This document shows positions 32,017 through 42,739 of a stretch of DNA of 64,000 bases, in pieces. The position numbers and the translations under genes were made by a program. The notes below the pieces were generated by a model that saw only the letters and a program-made list of their open reading frames with translations, was not told where the DNA came from and did not search any database. Where the stretch lies: positions 1-64,000 of the forward strand of contig JABANN010000085.1 of the NCBI GenBank assembly GCA_013115125.1, given 5' to 3'. Position 1 is the first letter of the stretch, and every line of letters starts with the position of its first letter. Origin of the DNA: Perkinsus olseni (Eukaryota > Perkinsozoa > Perkinsida).

Positions 32017-33019
32017 AACCGGGAGCTCGAGGCGAGTCTCTCTCGTGGCGCGAGATCTTCGAGGGATCATGAGGCCTCGCTTACTGCAATGATCGATTTG
32101 GACGCCGGGTGGCTAATTCTTAGAAAATCGGTTTTTCGGAGTTTTCTTCTTTCGCGATATGATCCTGCAGTGAGGCCTTACTGAGTCTGTTTATAAGCCA
32201 TGTTTTGCTGAAAGTCCATTCTTCCAAGAATTTGTCGCCCGGTGTATGCATCACACTGTTGGTAGGGTTCCCTGTGGCCCTTTCAGACTGCCAAGCTCAC
32301 ACCGTTACTCGACTCGTCGCGGTGCCCAGGGTGTATTATTCTGGCCCCGGACAATACCGTACCTTACAATCTTCGTAACGAATTCAGTAAGATGAGACCG
32401 AGGCAGTGGGCGTCTGGGCGGGTATGGTTCCGGAAGCTGCTTCATGGTGAACATCATACCATACCTCTCACAATTTATGCGCAGGATGGTTGCCATCGGA
32501 GGGTTTACTACGTTTATATCGAGTGCTTGGCACCATGGTAGTAGGGGGAGGTGGGGGAAATTTGGTATGGAGAATTCGCGTAGTGGTTAGCTTTGTGCTG
32601 CATGAAGGATTACTACGTCACTTAGCTCGGCTTTATCATCACACAACGGTGTCATCACAACTGTATCTTGGTAGTAGGGTTGAGGTCGTAGGGTGGGGGA
32701 AATTTGGTATCGAGAATTAGCTGCATGGAGATTAACTGCACGGGCCCCGGGTTGCCTCAAAGCACGCAGCGGTTTGTAATTTCCTGACAATGTGGTATTG
32801 CTGTAAAGCTGGTCCAGGGAGTTCGAAACGAACGGTTATATTGGGGTGAATTATTCCGAACTCGTCTGCCTAGGTATATGCGGGCTGATGTTACTCGTTC
32901 CATATCGTCCGTTGCATCAGCCACAGCTGCTGTGATGTCGGTGGCAAAGGCGAGCAATTTGATGGCGCTTGCAAAGCAAGTGCAGTTTATGAGCCTTACT
33001 GCCAGGATTGCTGGCGTCC

Positions 33020-33062
33020 CTCAGGTAGTAGTAGGTCCCGGGTTCAATCCCGGCGCTCGACA
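33020..33062 (+). other. tRNA 3'-half-like sequence (T-arm followed by T-run)
   Basis: ggtcccgggttcaatcccgg forms a T-arm-like hairpin followed by cgctcgac and a cttttc run. No matching 5' acceptor strand was found at tRNA distance. It resembles the better tRNA-like structure at 42252-42328, sharing 'caggtag' and 'aggtcccgggttc'. Probably a tRNA relic or a B-box of a polymerase III unit. Confidence 0.3.
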
Positions 33063-33103
33063 TCTTTTCCATCCCGCAGGTTTATGTAGACTACACCAAA
33101 TCA

Positions 33104-33865
33104 ATGGACGGCTTTTCATTGCAGTTTGGGTTTTTGTCTGATGATTGGGGCGAGATGTCACCAGACTCTATCCGAAATTACATCCACGTTTACATTTCGG
33201 AGTCACTCGAGGCGGCCTTGGCTTGCCAGGAGGCGTTGGGCGTTGATTACCACTTGCCTGCGGATTTGCTGCATCCTGAGAAAATCGCTCTCGAATTCCG
33301 ATTCGATGGTGATGATATTGCGAGTATCTTTGACGAACCGCAAAGTTGGTTCTTTGGTGGTGATGATGATGACCTTATGATACGCCGACGGCTTGCCGAG
33401 TCTGGTAGGGTGGAGCTGCCAGGAAGTGGGAAAAAGTTAGTACGATTTTGCGACGAAGCGAGGGAGCGTGTGATTCGGAAGTATCAGAGGCTGTTGGAGC
33501 TACAAGAATTTGTCCATACGGTTTGCGGGAATGTTATCTTCCAAGGCCTGGGTATGATGGTATTTTTTCTGATCTATTGGGTATTCTATTATGGGCTTGC
33601 CAGACGATGGCACTGCCGAGTGGAGTTCCTCGAACCTTACCCTATGTGGACCTTCGTGTTGGACTTTGGCTTCATTGGCTTCAGTAGGAGGACCAGGGGG
33701 TGCTTTTCGGGGCGGCTAGGCCCGCGCGCTGTAAATTCGGGAAGGTCGATGTTGTTCGTATTTTTGGTCCTGGCACGCGGGAGAGGCGGAAGTTTCTTGG
33801 GATCCGTTATCGCGCACTTAACTGTGCGTTTACTTAAGGAGATCGGAGTGTCTCAGGCCGGTTAG
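33104..33865 (+). CDS. unrecognised protein with one or two membrane segments
   Basis: Open for 253 codons from ATG 33104 to TAG 33863-33865. The N-terminal half is acidic (GGDDDDLM near residue 90) and the middle is helical and charged (REERVIRKYQRLLEL-like). A hydrophobic stretch GMMVFFLIYWVFYYGL sits near residue 155, and a weaker one near MLFVFLVL. It may be an exon of the same spliced locus as the beta-sandwich exons upstream or the membrane protein at 37354, rather than a separate gene. No family recognised. Confidence 0.45.
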   Translation: MDGFSLQFGFLSDDWGEMSPDSIRNYIHVYISESLEAALACQEALGVDYHLPADLLHPEKIALEFRFDGDDIASIFDEPQSWFFGGDDDDLMIRRRLAESGRVELPGSGKKLVRFCDEARERVIRKYQRLLELQEFVHTVCGNVIFQGLGMMVFFLIYWVFYYGLARRWHCRVEFLEPYPMWTFVLDFGFIGFSRRTRGCFSGRLGPRAVNSGRSMLFVFLVLARGRGGSFLGSVIAHLTVRLLKEIGVSQAG

Positions 33866-35576
33866 GGGTTCAATAACAGCGAGACAGTCGAGGCGAAATT
33901 CGAGCTGGTCATCGCGGGATAATCTATAGGACGTTGGCCAGCAACGCGCAGAATCTAGCTGGCCTTGCCTACTATGGTTTCGCCTGAATTTCCGATCGTG
34001 TTATAGTTTTCTATCACCTTTATCAAACTGTTTGTCTGCCCGTTCAGGCTCAGCGGCATGCTCTACTCTCTTCGCTGAGGGCACTAGATCGATCTACGTC
34101 TTCGGGTGGCAGCCGTCTCGAGGCCTCGTGGTGCTGGCGTGCATCGCTGGTATCATCATCTATCCAGTTGGGTGGGTCCGCTACGGGTGTTGCCACGACT
34201 GTCGTCGGTAGCTTGGTTCAGGTATCTGGTATTTGTTTTTCTCAAACTCTCGCAGCTGCAGTCATCCGGGCAAGTTGTGTATAACTGCAAGTTCCGGAAG
34301 TACACGGATAGGGCGGTGGACGCGGTAGTAGGGGAGAGGCGGCTGAGAGGCAGCAGTCACTTTAGCGCTGAGAACTGCTGCGCGAATTGTCGAATATTTG
34401 CACACAAGGACATATTAATGTTTTTACATGTCTAATCTGGGTTATACTACCGCCATAGTGTCAACAGCAGTCTGGTGGTAGTAGATTGAGTCATCGTGGG
34501 AGAGGCGGAACTGTCGTGAAATTGAATGTCATTGGGGGAGCTAGGACTATCCTGTATCAGATCAAAGTGAAGGTCGACCCGCCGGTGCCATCGTGGATCC
34601 CCATCCTCAGTCAAATCGCGACGCGCAGGATCTCATGTGGCACTCGAGAACACCTAGTCGACTGCCTCCGACCGCCCTTCATCAGGTGCTATCCCTATCA
34701 AAGACGAGAGAGGGCGGAGCGTTCGATTCGGGGAAGTCGTTGAGTGTGGTTCTGGTTGGGAAGGGGACTTGGACGAGTTGACGCCGGTGCATGGGTCCTC
34801 TTATGTACTGCCCGGGCTTGGCTGTATTGTATGCTCGCTATGTCGGTATTGGAAAACTTCTCCACCTGGAAAATTGGGTTTTTTTGCCATAAAATAACCG
34901 AAGTTTTCTGGGTGAAAACTGCGTCATATTCGACCAGCTGTGCCTGGCTCCCTTCGCCAGCGTCCGTGGATCCTCCGCTTTTCAGACCGGCTCGAGTCTT
35001 GACGAATTCTCCCGGCCGTTCCTCCCTCCTGCTGCTGGTGCTCCACACCGTGGGCCGGAGGAAGATGGAGAACGGCAGCAGGGGTTCCTCTTGACTGAGG
35101 AAGTTTGTCGAGGTCTTAGCGGAGCGAAGGTATTATTTGTATTATTGGGATTTTTGTCAGGTAGACCGTATAGGAGAGTGAGCGAAGTGGGCATGGCGGA
35201 GGATGAGCTGTTTGCGCTGACCAGTTGGTTGTGAGTCCTCCTGATGCTGGGCCTGTCGCCCAATGTAGACAGCATTGTGACGTCCCGGGTCTATCTCATT
35301 CCCCGTTGAGAATACGTTATGGCGGATTTTGAGCATTCGAGTATATGAATTTCGGTACAAGGCCTTCCGCGCAAGTGCTCCTCGATAGAATCGAGGAAAT
35401 AAGTTGTAGAAAAAAGGTAGACGTTAATTTTGATGAGGTTCTAGTCAGGCATCTATAACACTTACCAAGTCTAATAAGTGTCAGGCTACGGCCTATGGTT
35501 GGACCTGTTCTTCTGCGCTTCAAAACGGCGACGCTCTAGGGGGCCGTGTGTCGTTCACGTATGCATTTGCCATTGT

Positions 35577-35640
35577 GATCTCTGCCGAGGGGCCATGCCT
35601 TTCCTGCTGATCTCTGCCGAGGGGCCATGCCTTTCCTGCT
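35577..35640. repeat. 32-bp tandem duplication (2 copies)
   Basis: A unit beginning gatctctgccgaggggccat is present twice in direct succession without differences. Confidence 0.85.
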
Positions 35641-36399
35641 GTATCAGGTATGAGCGAGCAGAGGAAGAACGGCGTCTTGTTGCGGATCATGGTGGCATTT
35701 TGAGACTGGTGGGCGGGGGCGGGCATGGATGTTTTATAGGTAATAGACTGTTGGCCTGTTGTGTCTTGGAAAGGCTCCCGCTTAGTTCCAGAGGTGGCCT
35801 CGGATAAAGAAAGCCTAGAGTTGGGACCAGGCGACCTTATTGCGGTGAGTCAGAGGAAGGGTGCGGTGGAGACGTGATGACCTGCTGGATGAGCAGGAGT
35901 CTGATGATGATGGCGATGTCGTTTTGGCGTATCAAAGGCTCAGGATGGACTTCCCGGAGAGGCCGTGGATAGGGAAGCCAGAGGTAAGCGGGGAGAGCCG
36001 GTGTCGGGCGTCCCTGGTCGGGGACAGGGAATGGCGTTTTTAGTGGTAGCAGTACGGGCTTAGGGAGATCGAGGACTTGGGAAGGTCCAGGTTGTTGTCC
36101 GAATGTTGTTGATGTTGCCTCTGACGGATCAGTGGCTTTGGTGGCTCAGGTGGTCGGCGGCTGCTGGTGTCTGCCGGCGTCTTACTGTACACGCCCTCCT
36201 CCCGTCCCCTGCAACACCCCTACAGCAGTGCCTCCGGACATCCCGGTGGGCGAGAGGAAGCTGATGGAAGGATGGTTGTTTGATAGACTGGTGGAGCTGC
36301 TCAGGGTGAAGGCGATGCTGGCCTATTGTGTGTAATAAGGAACTCGGGAGAGGACAGCCTTACGGAATCAGTACCGGCTGGGTCTGTGCAACCGTACGG

Positions 36400-36620
36400 G
36401 GGCCGGGGAAAGTACGGTACGGAGTAGGGTTCAAACTATGACCTAGTACGAGTACGGAGAACTATTACGTATTGAATGTATTAAACAACGCATACGTGTA
36501 TTAAATTACGCCGTACTTCAAGTACGGCGTACTGGTACGGTACTTGGGAACCGCTGCGACGGGTAGTACGGGTACGGAGCCGTACTCGTACCCGTACCGT
36601 ACTAGACCGTACCCGTACTG
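36400..36620. repeat. GTACGG/CGTACC-rich tract
   Basis: Many overlapping or near-adjacent copies of gtacgg and its complement, including local inverted pairs such as 'ccgtactcgtacccgtaccg'. A degenerate hexamer expansion, not coding by appearance. Confidence 0.7.
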
Positions 36621-37353
36621 TCGCCCACCACAACTTTGCTGGAGCAGTTGCGGAATACTGCTCGGTGCTGTCGCCATTGTTATAGCGGCAAGGGAGTGAG
36701 TGTGCAGTGGAACCATCCAGGACAGTACTGTGTTCAATTCAGTTCAAGTTGATGGAAAATTGTCTGCCAACCCTTCCACCAGGCGATTCAGTATTCTATA
36801 TTATCGTATTAAGTTATGGCTGTTTGGAGTTGTTGATGGTGTGGTATGGCTGTTCAGGTACGATAATAGCAGTATGAGGTACCATAGCGATCGGTGGCTC
36901 AGCGCGACTCCACTGTACTCTGATGGAGGTGCGTTGGTCAGCTTGGACTTCCGTTCTCTTGTGGATGGGGTTGTGGAGTTGGAGTGGCCTCTCGTGCGGA
37001 CGCAGGTAGCAGAGGGCCTCTGCTTCATACGTGAAATTATTGTGAAGTGATCGAGTGATGGTTATAGTTAGACAGAAACAAGCATAGATTTTGAGCCGCC
37101 GCCGCCGCCGCCGCCGACGGAACCTTCTTCCCTACCCCGTATCGATTTGACAAGTTGTACTCGTCTTTGACGAATTCCGTTGTCGAGACCATCCAATGGA
37201 GCTCCTCCAGCTACAGTTTCTCATTGTTGCAGTTCACGCTGATCTCTCGCTTGAAGCACTTGTACTCATCTATGACGCGTTCGTTGATGCATATGTCGTT
37301 CGCAGATACTGACGGCGTTCGCCTGCCGCTACCTGCCTGGGTCGGAGCCCTGG

Positions 37354-38694
37354 ATGACGAGCGGGGTTGCCCCTATAATGGAGCGTCGAGAGTTCAGAGT
37401 TACCCTCGACGAGGAGGGCTTTGCTGACGCCATTGAGACCAGCGCATCTGAGAGTTGTGAGATTCTGGGGGAGTATCCGTGCGCGGGGGTCGGTTGGAAG
37501 CGGTACAGTCTGCGAGGAGGGGACGGGAGAAATTTGCGAGTGAGCGTTGGGGTTGAGCTGCGGCACGTGGTGACGATTATGAAGTATCTTCCGGGGTTTA
37601 AGTTGAGAGTGCCGGTGAGGAACCTTGATATGAGGCACCAGAGTGATCTGAAGATAATATTAGACATGGCCCGGAAGAATGGACTATTTATTTACGTAAT
37701 CGATCGGTTTATTACGCTCTGTACGATACTGATTCTGACAGTTGGCAATCAGGGAGACGCCACCATTGGCCCCCATAAGATGCTGCTTTTCCTGCTTTTA
37801 AAGCTGATCATTCTGGTCTATGAGGTTGGACTGAATGTGAGGGACTTGGAAGATCGTAGTCGGACTTTTAGTCTGGGGAGGAGCCTGCTGGCTGGGGACT
37901 CCTTCGTGTGGCTGATGCAGTCTTTGACTTTACTGGTCCTGCTGTTGGGGCACTCTGAGGTGGAGCGAATACCCTCACCGATTGCAGCGGTGCTGGGTAT
38001 TTTCATAACGGCTTTGACGATGTTGACGATGAATTGGCGGTCCTTCGGGGAGATGGTGGATGATTATTCGGCGGTGGTGGCGGACAGGGCTGCCTCCTTG
38101 AGGAATAGGTTGGCGTTTTACGCTCATCGTGTTCGAGAGAGGATTCTAAGATTGCGATTTTTGGAGAAGTACCGCAGCAGGAGTGGTTCTGTTCACGGTC
38201 TCTTTATCGAGGGTATCGATTTCGTTACGCCGGAATTTGGGTTATTCATGAATGGCCGGGTGGAGACGGAAGAATCGGAATCGGTCGAGGTGAAGCAGAA
38301 ATGCGCGATTGAGAAGAGGCTGTATTATCATACGGTCAGCAGGAGGGAATTTCCCCATTATTTCTTGGAGTCCCCGAGGGACCTGGCAAGATACGAGGGA
38401 GACATAAAATCGAGATTGGCGATGGTCGTTGGGCCGGGGAAGCTGCGGAGTGAGGAGGGTATTGGCGACTTGGCCGTCACGGTGCAGGTGGTGAATCATG
38501 CGGAGAATCCTTGGCTGTGCACAGCTGAGATGGACTCGTATTTTTCGCTGTACTACCCGCCACGGTGGAGGTCTGAGGTTGAAGGAAGGGACAGACGGGA
38601 GGTCAATGCTGTGGCTCGGCGATGGTTGTACCAGGTAGTTGGGGCAGAGGGTGGGGGGGGGTGGGCCTATGGAGTTCACGGAGTTCGGAATTAA
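37354..38694 (+). CDS. unrecognised multi-pass membrane protein, 446-codon open frame
   Basis: Long uninterrupted frame from ATG 37354 to TAA 38692-38694. After a soluble N-terminal ~100 residues it has hydrophobic segments at FITLCTILILTV, MLLFLLLKLIILVYEVGL, LMQSLTLLVLLLG and AAVLGIFITALTMLTM (about residues 120-230), giving perhaps four membrane helices. A long basic helical stretch (HRVRERILRLRFLEKYRSR) and a soluble C-terminal ~190 residues follow. The last part contains YYHTVSRREFPHYFLESPRD, which is duplicated as a broken fragment at 43990-44060. The true start may be further upstream through an intron. No known family recognised; a large polycystin- or channel-like protein whose N-terminal part is the beta-sandwich exons is a speculation. 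Confidence 0.6.
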   Translation: MTSGVAPIMERREFRVTLDEEGFADAIETSASESCEILGEYPCAGVGWKRYSLRGGDGRNLRVSVGVELRHVVTIMKYLPGFKLRVPVRNLDMRHQSDLKIILDMARKNGLFIYVIDRFITLCTILILTVGNQGDATIGPHKMLLFLLLKLIILVYEVGLNVRDLEDRSRTFSLGRSLLAGDSFVWLMQSLTLLVLLLGHSEVERIPSPIAAVLGIFITALTMLTMNWRSFGEMVDDYSAVVADRAASLRNRLAFYAHRVRERILRLRFLEKYRSRSGSVHGLFIEGIDFVTPEFGLFMNGRVETEESESVEVKQKCAIEKRLYYHTVSRREFPHYFLESPRDLARYEGDIKSRLAMVVGPGKLRSEEGIGDLAVTVQVVNHAENPWLCTAEMDSYFSLYYPPRWRSEVEGRDRREVNAVARRWLYQVVGAEGGGGWAYGVHGVRN

Positions 38695-38699
38695 GTAGT

Positions 38700-38870
38700 C
38701 TGGCGCAGCGTGAGGACGTATCTTAGTTTGACGCGTAGCTGCGACGGGAGGGCGTATCTTAGGTTGACGCATGGCTGGGACGGGAGGGCGTATCTTAGGT
38801 TGACGCATGACTGGGACGGGAGGGCGTATCTTAGGTTGACGCATGGCTGCGACGGGAGGTGGGAGCTGTG
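38700..38870. repeat. 36-bp tandem repeat, about four copies, after the membrane-protein stop
   Basis: Units contain gcgtatcttaggttgacgca followed by tggctgggacgggag with a few substitutions. The phrase tatcttaggttga recurs singly at 45228 (inside a short intron) and, shortened, at 53640 (just after the sf3a1 stop), so the unit contains a motif that is dispersed on this strand. Confidence 0.8.
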
Positions 38871-38999
38871 AAATCATCGTTGACGGCGACATCTAGCGTG
38901 CTGAGGCGGTTGGATGTGGTAATGAAGGAGCAGCTCTCTGGAGAGGACAGAATGCGAAAAGTAGAATCAACCAAAAGAGTCATTCATTGGGGATCCAGT

Positions 39000-40780
39000 T
39001 GATAGGTTAGGCTGCGTGTGGGTCGAGTGACGGGTCTTAGGAGTGAAGGGATTATGGGATTCGGGGATTATGAAGGGAGTCGCTTTTACTGCTGCCTCCT
39101 GCCTGAGGGCGTGGAGTCCTCCTTGGATGGAGATGTGCCCAACAGGGAGAGGATCAGTGAGGTAGTAGGGGGGAAGCGCCGTGGGGCGTCGGAGCAGGAG
39201 GGGTGTAAATGGTGAGCTAGAGAGGCTTACCGTGATCGACCTAAGATACGCTGCAGAGGGCTCCTTGTGTGTACGCACGGGCCGAGCAGTTGACGATTGA
39301 TGGATTTTTCACCGGCCCGATGTGGCTCAAGATAGAGATTTTACTCCCCTTAGTGGGAGTATCAATGGAGTTGTTGTCAGGTCGTGGGGGTGGTGGACGG
39401 CAGCGATCCAGGCGATTGTGTTTTCGAGGAAAATGTGGACATCACCGTACCGCTCTTTGCCCAACTCACGTCTGCCCACGTCTCCCTCAGGTTCCATGTA
39501 GGGACCAGACCATAGTGCTGAGCGTTTGGAAGGAGAACTGCAGCACCGGTGGCGAGGACGACGAGCTGGTCGCGTATACCAGACCTATCCCGTTGCCTGA
39601 GGGTGGAGGAGGAGAAGGTACTCCGATAGGGGACCGGGGAGAATTGTCGGCCACGGAAGCGAATTCCGTGAAGGTTGCTGATCGTCCTTGTCGTAATGGG
39701 AGAGGCTGTCACTGGTGGATGATGATCTTTTTCAGATTCGACTTTCCTCCTGCGAGAAGACGTCGGTGGATTTGCTGGTAACATTGAGTGTGACTTGCTT
39801 TTCTTCCCGAGACCACACAGTGACCTAACGATGGGTGCTCAAGTGGTGGTGAGGGCGACGGGAGCTGGGGCAATCGGCGTGCTGAGAATGAGTCGTTTTC
39901 GGGGTAGTTATTGACTTGAGGAGGAGGGCCTGATCCGTACTAGGAGCACCGTTGCAGGCCTCTACTAGGCCGGACGGGAGGAGCGAAATTTGAGCTTCTT
40001 CTGGGGGTTCCTGGGAGTTGTTCTGCTTCGACTTGTCCTCGCGCTGTGACGTAGTATTACATTTTCAGAGAAGATCGCCCCGGGGAACCCTGGGAAGCAT
40101 CTCATTAAGATTCGACACCCTATCCATGTTTGCAGAGGGCGAGCTGAGATCCTTCAGTACTGAGGGCGGCGACGATGTTGCCCCACTGACGGAGGCTCAG
40201 AAGCTGCAGAGAAAGAAGGTAGGCCTTGATAGACCCTTTCGGAGGGTCTCTACAGTGCTGCTGCATAGGTGGCCCACTTTGTGGTCATGGCGGACCATCT
40301 GAAGGGGTCCAAGTCCTGGAGACCGGACCCCCTTCCATTGATACCTGCCGTGTACCTCCCGGATGGTTACGACTCGAAACCTCGGAAAAAAGTGGAAAGA
40401 TTGGTAGTGGGGCCGAGGACAGGTTGGAGTGAGGCCTTTGCAATTGTCGTCGTGTATTCTTCGCATGGAGTAGCTTTATTCGGTCTAGTCCGTCATCATA
40501 CTCGGCATCTAGTGAATATATTGCTCGAAAAAGCATTTCGCGTGCCATCTTGGAGGGAGCGACCGAGGCAGAAACAAACATAAATTTTGAATCGCCGTGT
40601 TTTGTTCGTGAGAATTTACCCACCGGAAATTTGCCGGAAATTTTACTTTGAAGTTCAAAGTAGTGGGCCACTTTCCGAAAGAAAATTTGAAAGTTACAAC
40701 GGATTTGACACTGTGTCGAGAGGGTCCCCGGCTATCTGACTGGCCAGGAGCGAATCTTATGCTGATGCATGCACGTCTCA
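39000..40780. other. region with short plus-strand frames, no gene recognised
   Basis: Frames such as 39269-39781 have no motif I recognise. The phrase cctaagatacgc at 39240 is the inverse of the motif in the 36-bp repeat. Near 40640 a plain palindrome (tactttgaa g ttcaaagta) does not fit the 14-bp scar rule. Confidence 0.3.
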
Positions 40781-40793
40781 GAGTTGGGATGGT

Positions 40794-40991
40794 ATGTTGT
40801 ACGAGATGGTTCCGGGAGAGGGTGTGAAGGAGAGTACCAGTGAGAGGAGGGAGTGTCTGCTGGGGCTCACAGCGAGCGAGGTTATCGTCAAATGGCGGGA
40901 CACTCGGGCGGAGCAGCTGCTGCCTTTCCGGCGTGCTATTATGGAGAAGTACGGATGCAGCTGGGAGATGGTGTTCAAGTTGATGAAGTAG
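40794..40991 (+). CDS. small unrecognised protein, 65 codons
   Basis: ATG 40794 to TAG 40989-40991. Charged, helical-looking sequence with SEVIVKWRDTRAEQLLPFRR. Followed 19 bp later by the next small frame. It might be an exon of a larger spliced gene that includes the EF-hand exon downstream. Confidence 0.3.
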   Translation: MLYEMVPGEGVKESTSERRECLLGLTASEVIVKWRDTRAEQLLPFRRAIMEKYGCSWEMVFKLMK

Positions 40992-41009
40992 TAGAGGGGC
41001 GTTGAGGGG

Positions 41010-41228
41010 ATGGGAGGATCGTCGTCAGGAGGGCGGCAGCTGAGGCCACCGGTGATGAGAGAGGGAAGGGAGATCAGGGTGGAGTCATTTGTGAAGAGGA
41101 ATTTGGGGTACTGGGGGGAGTGCCTGGCTCTTGGGCTACTTTTGGGAATGGTCGATCTGGGAATGGTGGCCAGCCAGCGTAGCCGCAGGTTCTGTCCGGC
41201 ATTTTTTAGGACTATGCGGTGCGCATAG
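41010..41228 (+). CDS. small protein with one hydrophobic segment, 72 codons
   Basis: ATG 41010 (MGGSSSGGRQLRPP) to TAG 41226-41228. A hydrophobic stretch ECLALGLLLGMVDLGMVA lies in the C-terminal half. No family recognised. Confidence 0.3.
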   Translation: MGGSSSGGRQLRPPVMREGREIRVESFVKRNLGYWGECLALGLLLGMVDLGMVASQRSRRFCPAFFRTMRCA

Positions 41229-41446
41229 GTTCACGTTCGGCTCGGCGCTTTTATCTTGAGATAGTCTGAGATCGCTGATGCTTCTTGTGAGTTCCGCGAA
41301 ACGAGAGTTATTCTTCGACGTTTCTCATCCCTTCGGCTGTGTCACTTGAGAGTTCGGAGCAGCTCTGGGCGTAGGTAGAGAGTAGATAGTAATTCATCGC
41401 TGCGTCCCCAGTCGATTTGGGTGCATCCTGTGAGGTGACCGAATAG

Positions 41447-41600
41447 GTGGCCTTGGCTTCCCTCTTGCCTGACTATCTAGCACGCCAGGCTTCCCTGGGC
41501 GGGGAGTCCTCGATAGAAGCAGCCCGGAGGACATTTCAACTCATAGACGATGATGGTGATGGGTTCATCGTATTGAGCAACCTAAGATGCGCAGGTGAGG
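41447..41600 (+). CDS. EF-hand-like exon
   Basis: The frame carries RTFQLIDDDGDGFIVLSNLR. The calcium-loop positions 1, 3, 5 are Asp and position 6 is Gly with Ile at position 8, as in EF-hands, but position 12 is Asn instead of the usual Glu. The frame has no ATG and is bounded by plausible intron ends, so this is one exon of an undefined spliced gene. Confidence 0.4.
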
Positions 41601-42251
41601 TTGTGCTGATTTTGTGGATGGAAGGTGGTGGATTATCAGGCGAGCATGCTGGTCATGAGAGAATCCCAGTGATGGTGGACTATCGATTGCCGCTGTCGAG
41701 TCTCTCGTGCATATCAACGAATACGGGGTGAGTGACTTTGGGTGCGGAAAGTGTGGTATGAAGGAGAGCAGTCTTCTTCCTACGTACCATCGATTTAATC
41801 AGAAATGGTAGGGTGGAGTAGATGATGCGGCGGAGGTTGGTGGATGTAGAGTTCTACTGACGTTGGTGGGTGTAGTAGCGAGTATCGATCGCGTGGGGCC
41901 CGCCCTTGCCGTGGCATCGGTTCCCATAGGGAAGGTGATAAGCCTGAGGGGGGAAGGATGAGCTAGGAAGTATTCTTGGCCGCCTTATGCCTGTTAGACT
42001 AAGTTGAAACTTTCAATTTGTGGGGGTCCCACTCGAGACGAAAATTCGCGGGATAGGGGCTTTCGGATTCACGGTTCATTATCAGCAGCACAGAGGAATC
42101 TTATGTCGACCCGCGGTTTTCGCGGATCAAAAGATTCCAAGATCGTCATCAGACCTGGGATAGGGTGTGATTGTTTTTCTGTGGTGGTTTCAGGGAGAGG
42201 ACGATTACGCTGTTGTGTGATGACAAGTTTGTAGCTAGCAAAGAGTGGAAG

Positions 42252-42328
42252 GCCTTGAAGAGTGCGCTCGACCCTTGTTGGGTCCCGCCAGAGGTAGGAG
42301 GTCCCGGGTTCGATCCCTGGTCAAGGCA
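42252..42328 (+). tRNA. tRNA-like gene or relic, identity uncertain
   Basis: A perfect 7-bp acceptor (gccttga at 42252-42258 with tcaaggc at 42321-42327) plus discriminator a. The T-arm is perfect with loop ttcgatc and there is a strong B-box ggttcgatcc, followed by a tttcttttt run. The 45 nt between acceptor and T-arm do not fold into a normal D-arm plus anticodon arm. The best hairpin (gacc, loop cttgttg, ggtc) would read anticodon TGT. A degenerate tRNA, a tRNA-derived element or a non-standard structure are all possible. Confidence 0.35.
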
Positions 42329-42739
42329 TATTTCTTTTTGCCTAGGTTAATGACCATCGATATAGTCTGGAGTCTTATGAGAGTTCCCCACAGTCGTCTT
42401 TGGGTGGGGACTTCATGACGTTCGCTGTATTGGAGGGGTACTGTAGTATGTGGCAGCGGGTGATTAAGAAGTGCAGTATGAACACGAGGAGGGTGGTGAT
42501 AGAAGGATATGATGGTCAGGTAGGCGGCTTACGGTTGGGGCCGCGTCTCAGTGGGGGTGTCTTCGTGCGTCTACTCGCCGCTCTTCCTTTGAAGGGCGCA
42601 AGCCATTGCGATGGGCGTCGTTGTGAAGATCCCGCGAGATGGATAGGGTGGCCTAAATGCTCCGCCGTTGGCTGTGTTGTCGACGATTTTCTTCTTGGTA
42701 GACAACTGGCCGTCGTCGTTCAGGTGGTCGACCATCCCC

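Larger units (their letters stand above)
34100..37050 (+). other. possible further exons and repeats of the membrane-protein locus
   Basis: Short plus-strand frames with hydrophobic or beta-like character occur (for example VVKLNVIGGARTILYQIKVK at 34510-34570, NSVQVDGKLSANPSTRRFSI near 36730-36790, SLDFRSLVDGVVELEWPL near 36940-36990). They look like more domains of the kind seen at 30.7-32.0 kb, but exon boundaries could not be fixed. The stretch also holds a 32-bp tandem duplication and a GTACGG-rich tract listed separately. Confidence 0.3.

Noticed and set aside
38242-38892. 216-codon minus-strand frame with repeated MRQPKIRPPVP
   Set aside because: It is the complement of the membrane-protein end and the 36-bp tandem repeat; the protein repeat is just the DNA repeat read backwards.
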